From Perlabentimonas sp046542995 (GTDB lineage Bacteria; Bacteroidota; Bacteroidia; Bacteroidales; Tenuifilaceae), in contig JBKHAH010000002.1 in NCBI GenBank assembly GCA_046542995.1, positions 24,421 to 88,420 of the forward strand: a stretch of DNA of 64,000 nt. The letters run 5' to 3'. The notes below the pieces were generated by a model, which saw only the letters and a list, made by a program, of their open reading frames with translations, was not told the DNA's origin and made no database searches. Both the position numbers and the translations under genes were made by a program. Within the stretch, counting starts at the first letter, position 1; each line of letters opens with the position of its first letter. Shown here in pieces: positions 63,954 to 64,000 of the stretch.

Positions 63954-63982
63954 TTGTGAATTGCTTTCAGATTGTATCTTTG
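63954..63982 (+). promoter_or_regulatory. Promoter embedded in the CRISPR repeat
   Basis: Within the intact repeat, TTG at repeat positions 2-4, 18 bases, then TATCTTTG at 23-30: TTG-N18-TAnnTTTG. Transcription would start near repeat position 37, giving a short leader, the spacer and the next repeat. Confidence 0.6.
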
Positions 63983-64000
63983 ACTTATTGAACACAGCTG

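Larger units (their letters stand above)
63818..64000 (+). CRISPR. Type II-C CRISPR array, start (continues past window)
   Basis: The intact repeat is at 63953-63998: 46 bases, beginning GTTGTGAATTGCTTTCAG and ending TTATTGAACACAGC. The first unit (63818-63922) contains the whole repeat in three pieces, 63818-63832, 63865-63874(5) and 63903-63922, separated by inserts. The one full spacer is 63923-63952 (30 bases), and a second spacer begins at 63999. The cas genes run in the same direction. The GTTGTG 5' end pairs with the tracrRNA, so crRNAs read rightward. Confidence 0.93.

Overview
The window comes from a chromosome of the phylum Bacteroidota, probably order Bacteroidales or a close relative. 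Several features support this. Promoters match the TTG-N19-TAnnTTTG consensus of that phylum. Characteristic genes are present: bifunctional lpxC/fabZ, gldH, IPExxxVDY, DUF4837, S46 dipeptidyl peptidase and an rprXY-like two-component system. The CRISPR system is type II-C with a 46-bp repeat that starts GTTGTG. No plasmid or phage backbone is visible; most of the window is ordinary core chromosome.

Layout. 1-2.0 kb: the end of a FecR-like anti-sigma gene and an STN/carboxypeptidase-regulatory-like protein. 2.2-7.2 kb: sufBCDS (Fe-S cluster assembly). 7.4-14.1 kb: rimP-nusA-infB behind a strong promoter and a leader hairpin, then lepA. 14.2-18.6 kb (minus): a GH16-fold protein lacking its catalytic glutamates, a SiaC-family protein, and an rprXY-like regulator pair with a possible operator. 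18.66-18.79 kb: a candidate short transcript or small ORF. 18.9-26.4 kb: rnc, fabF and acpP, then purN, two envelope proteins, YitT, a DUF59 protein and sufE. 26.6 kb: initiator tRNA. 27-33 kb: M23 peptidase, dxr, rseP, tatA, a lytic transglycosylase and a DUF4837 lipoprotein. 33-37.7 kb (minus): lpxD, lpxC/fabZ, lpxA (lipid A) and an HD phosphohydrolase. 38-42.4 kb: two SiaC proteins, a flippase, a glycosyltransferase and rnhB. 42.5-48.7 kb: S46 peptidase, a siaB-siaC-siaC operon and a C1 peptidase. 48.7-57.5 kb: LuxE-like protein, pgk, holB, PSP1, gldH, trmB, an alkyltransferase-like protein and two lipoproteins. 57.7-64.0 kb: type II-C CRISPR-Cas.

The most unusual part is the CRISPR-Cas locus. 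The order is tracrRNA (minus), cas9, a REP-associated tyrosine transposase (RAYT) gene, cas1, cas2 and the array. Palindromes resembling RAYT substrates lie in the three gaps between the cas-operon genes, in frame inside the RAYT gene and inside cas1, and apparently inside the first CRISPR repeat. That repeat is split into three pieces by two hairpin-forming inserts. The intact repeat carries a Bacteroidota-type promoter (TTG-N18-TATCTTTG), so each spacer could be transcribed from its own upstream repeat; the inserts destroy this in the first repeat. The tracrRNA anti-repeat, nexus and terminator are readable just upstream of cas9, on the opposite strand.

A second theme is regulation by the SiaB/SiaC partner switch: one SiaB-like kinase and five SiaC-like proteins occur at three places, one beside the dead GH16 protein. 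All assignments are from reading the sequence; no database search was run.
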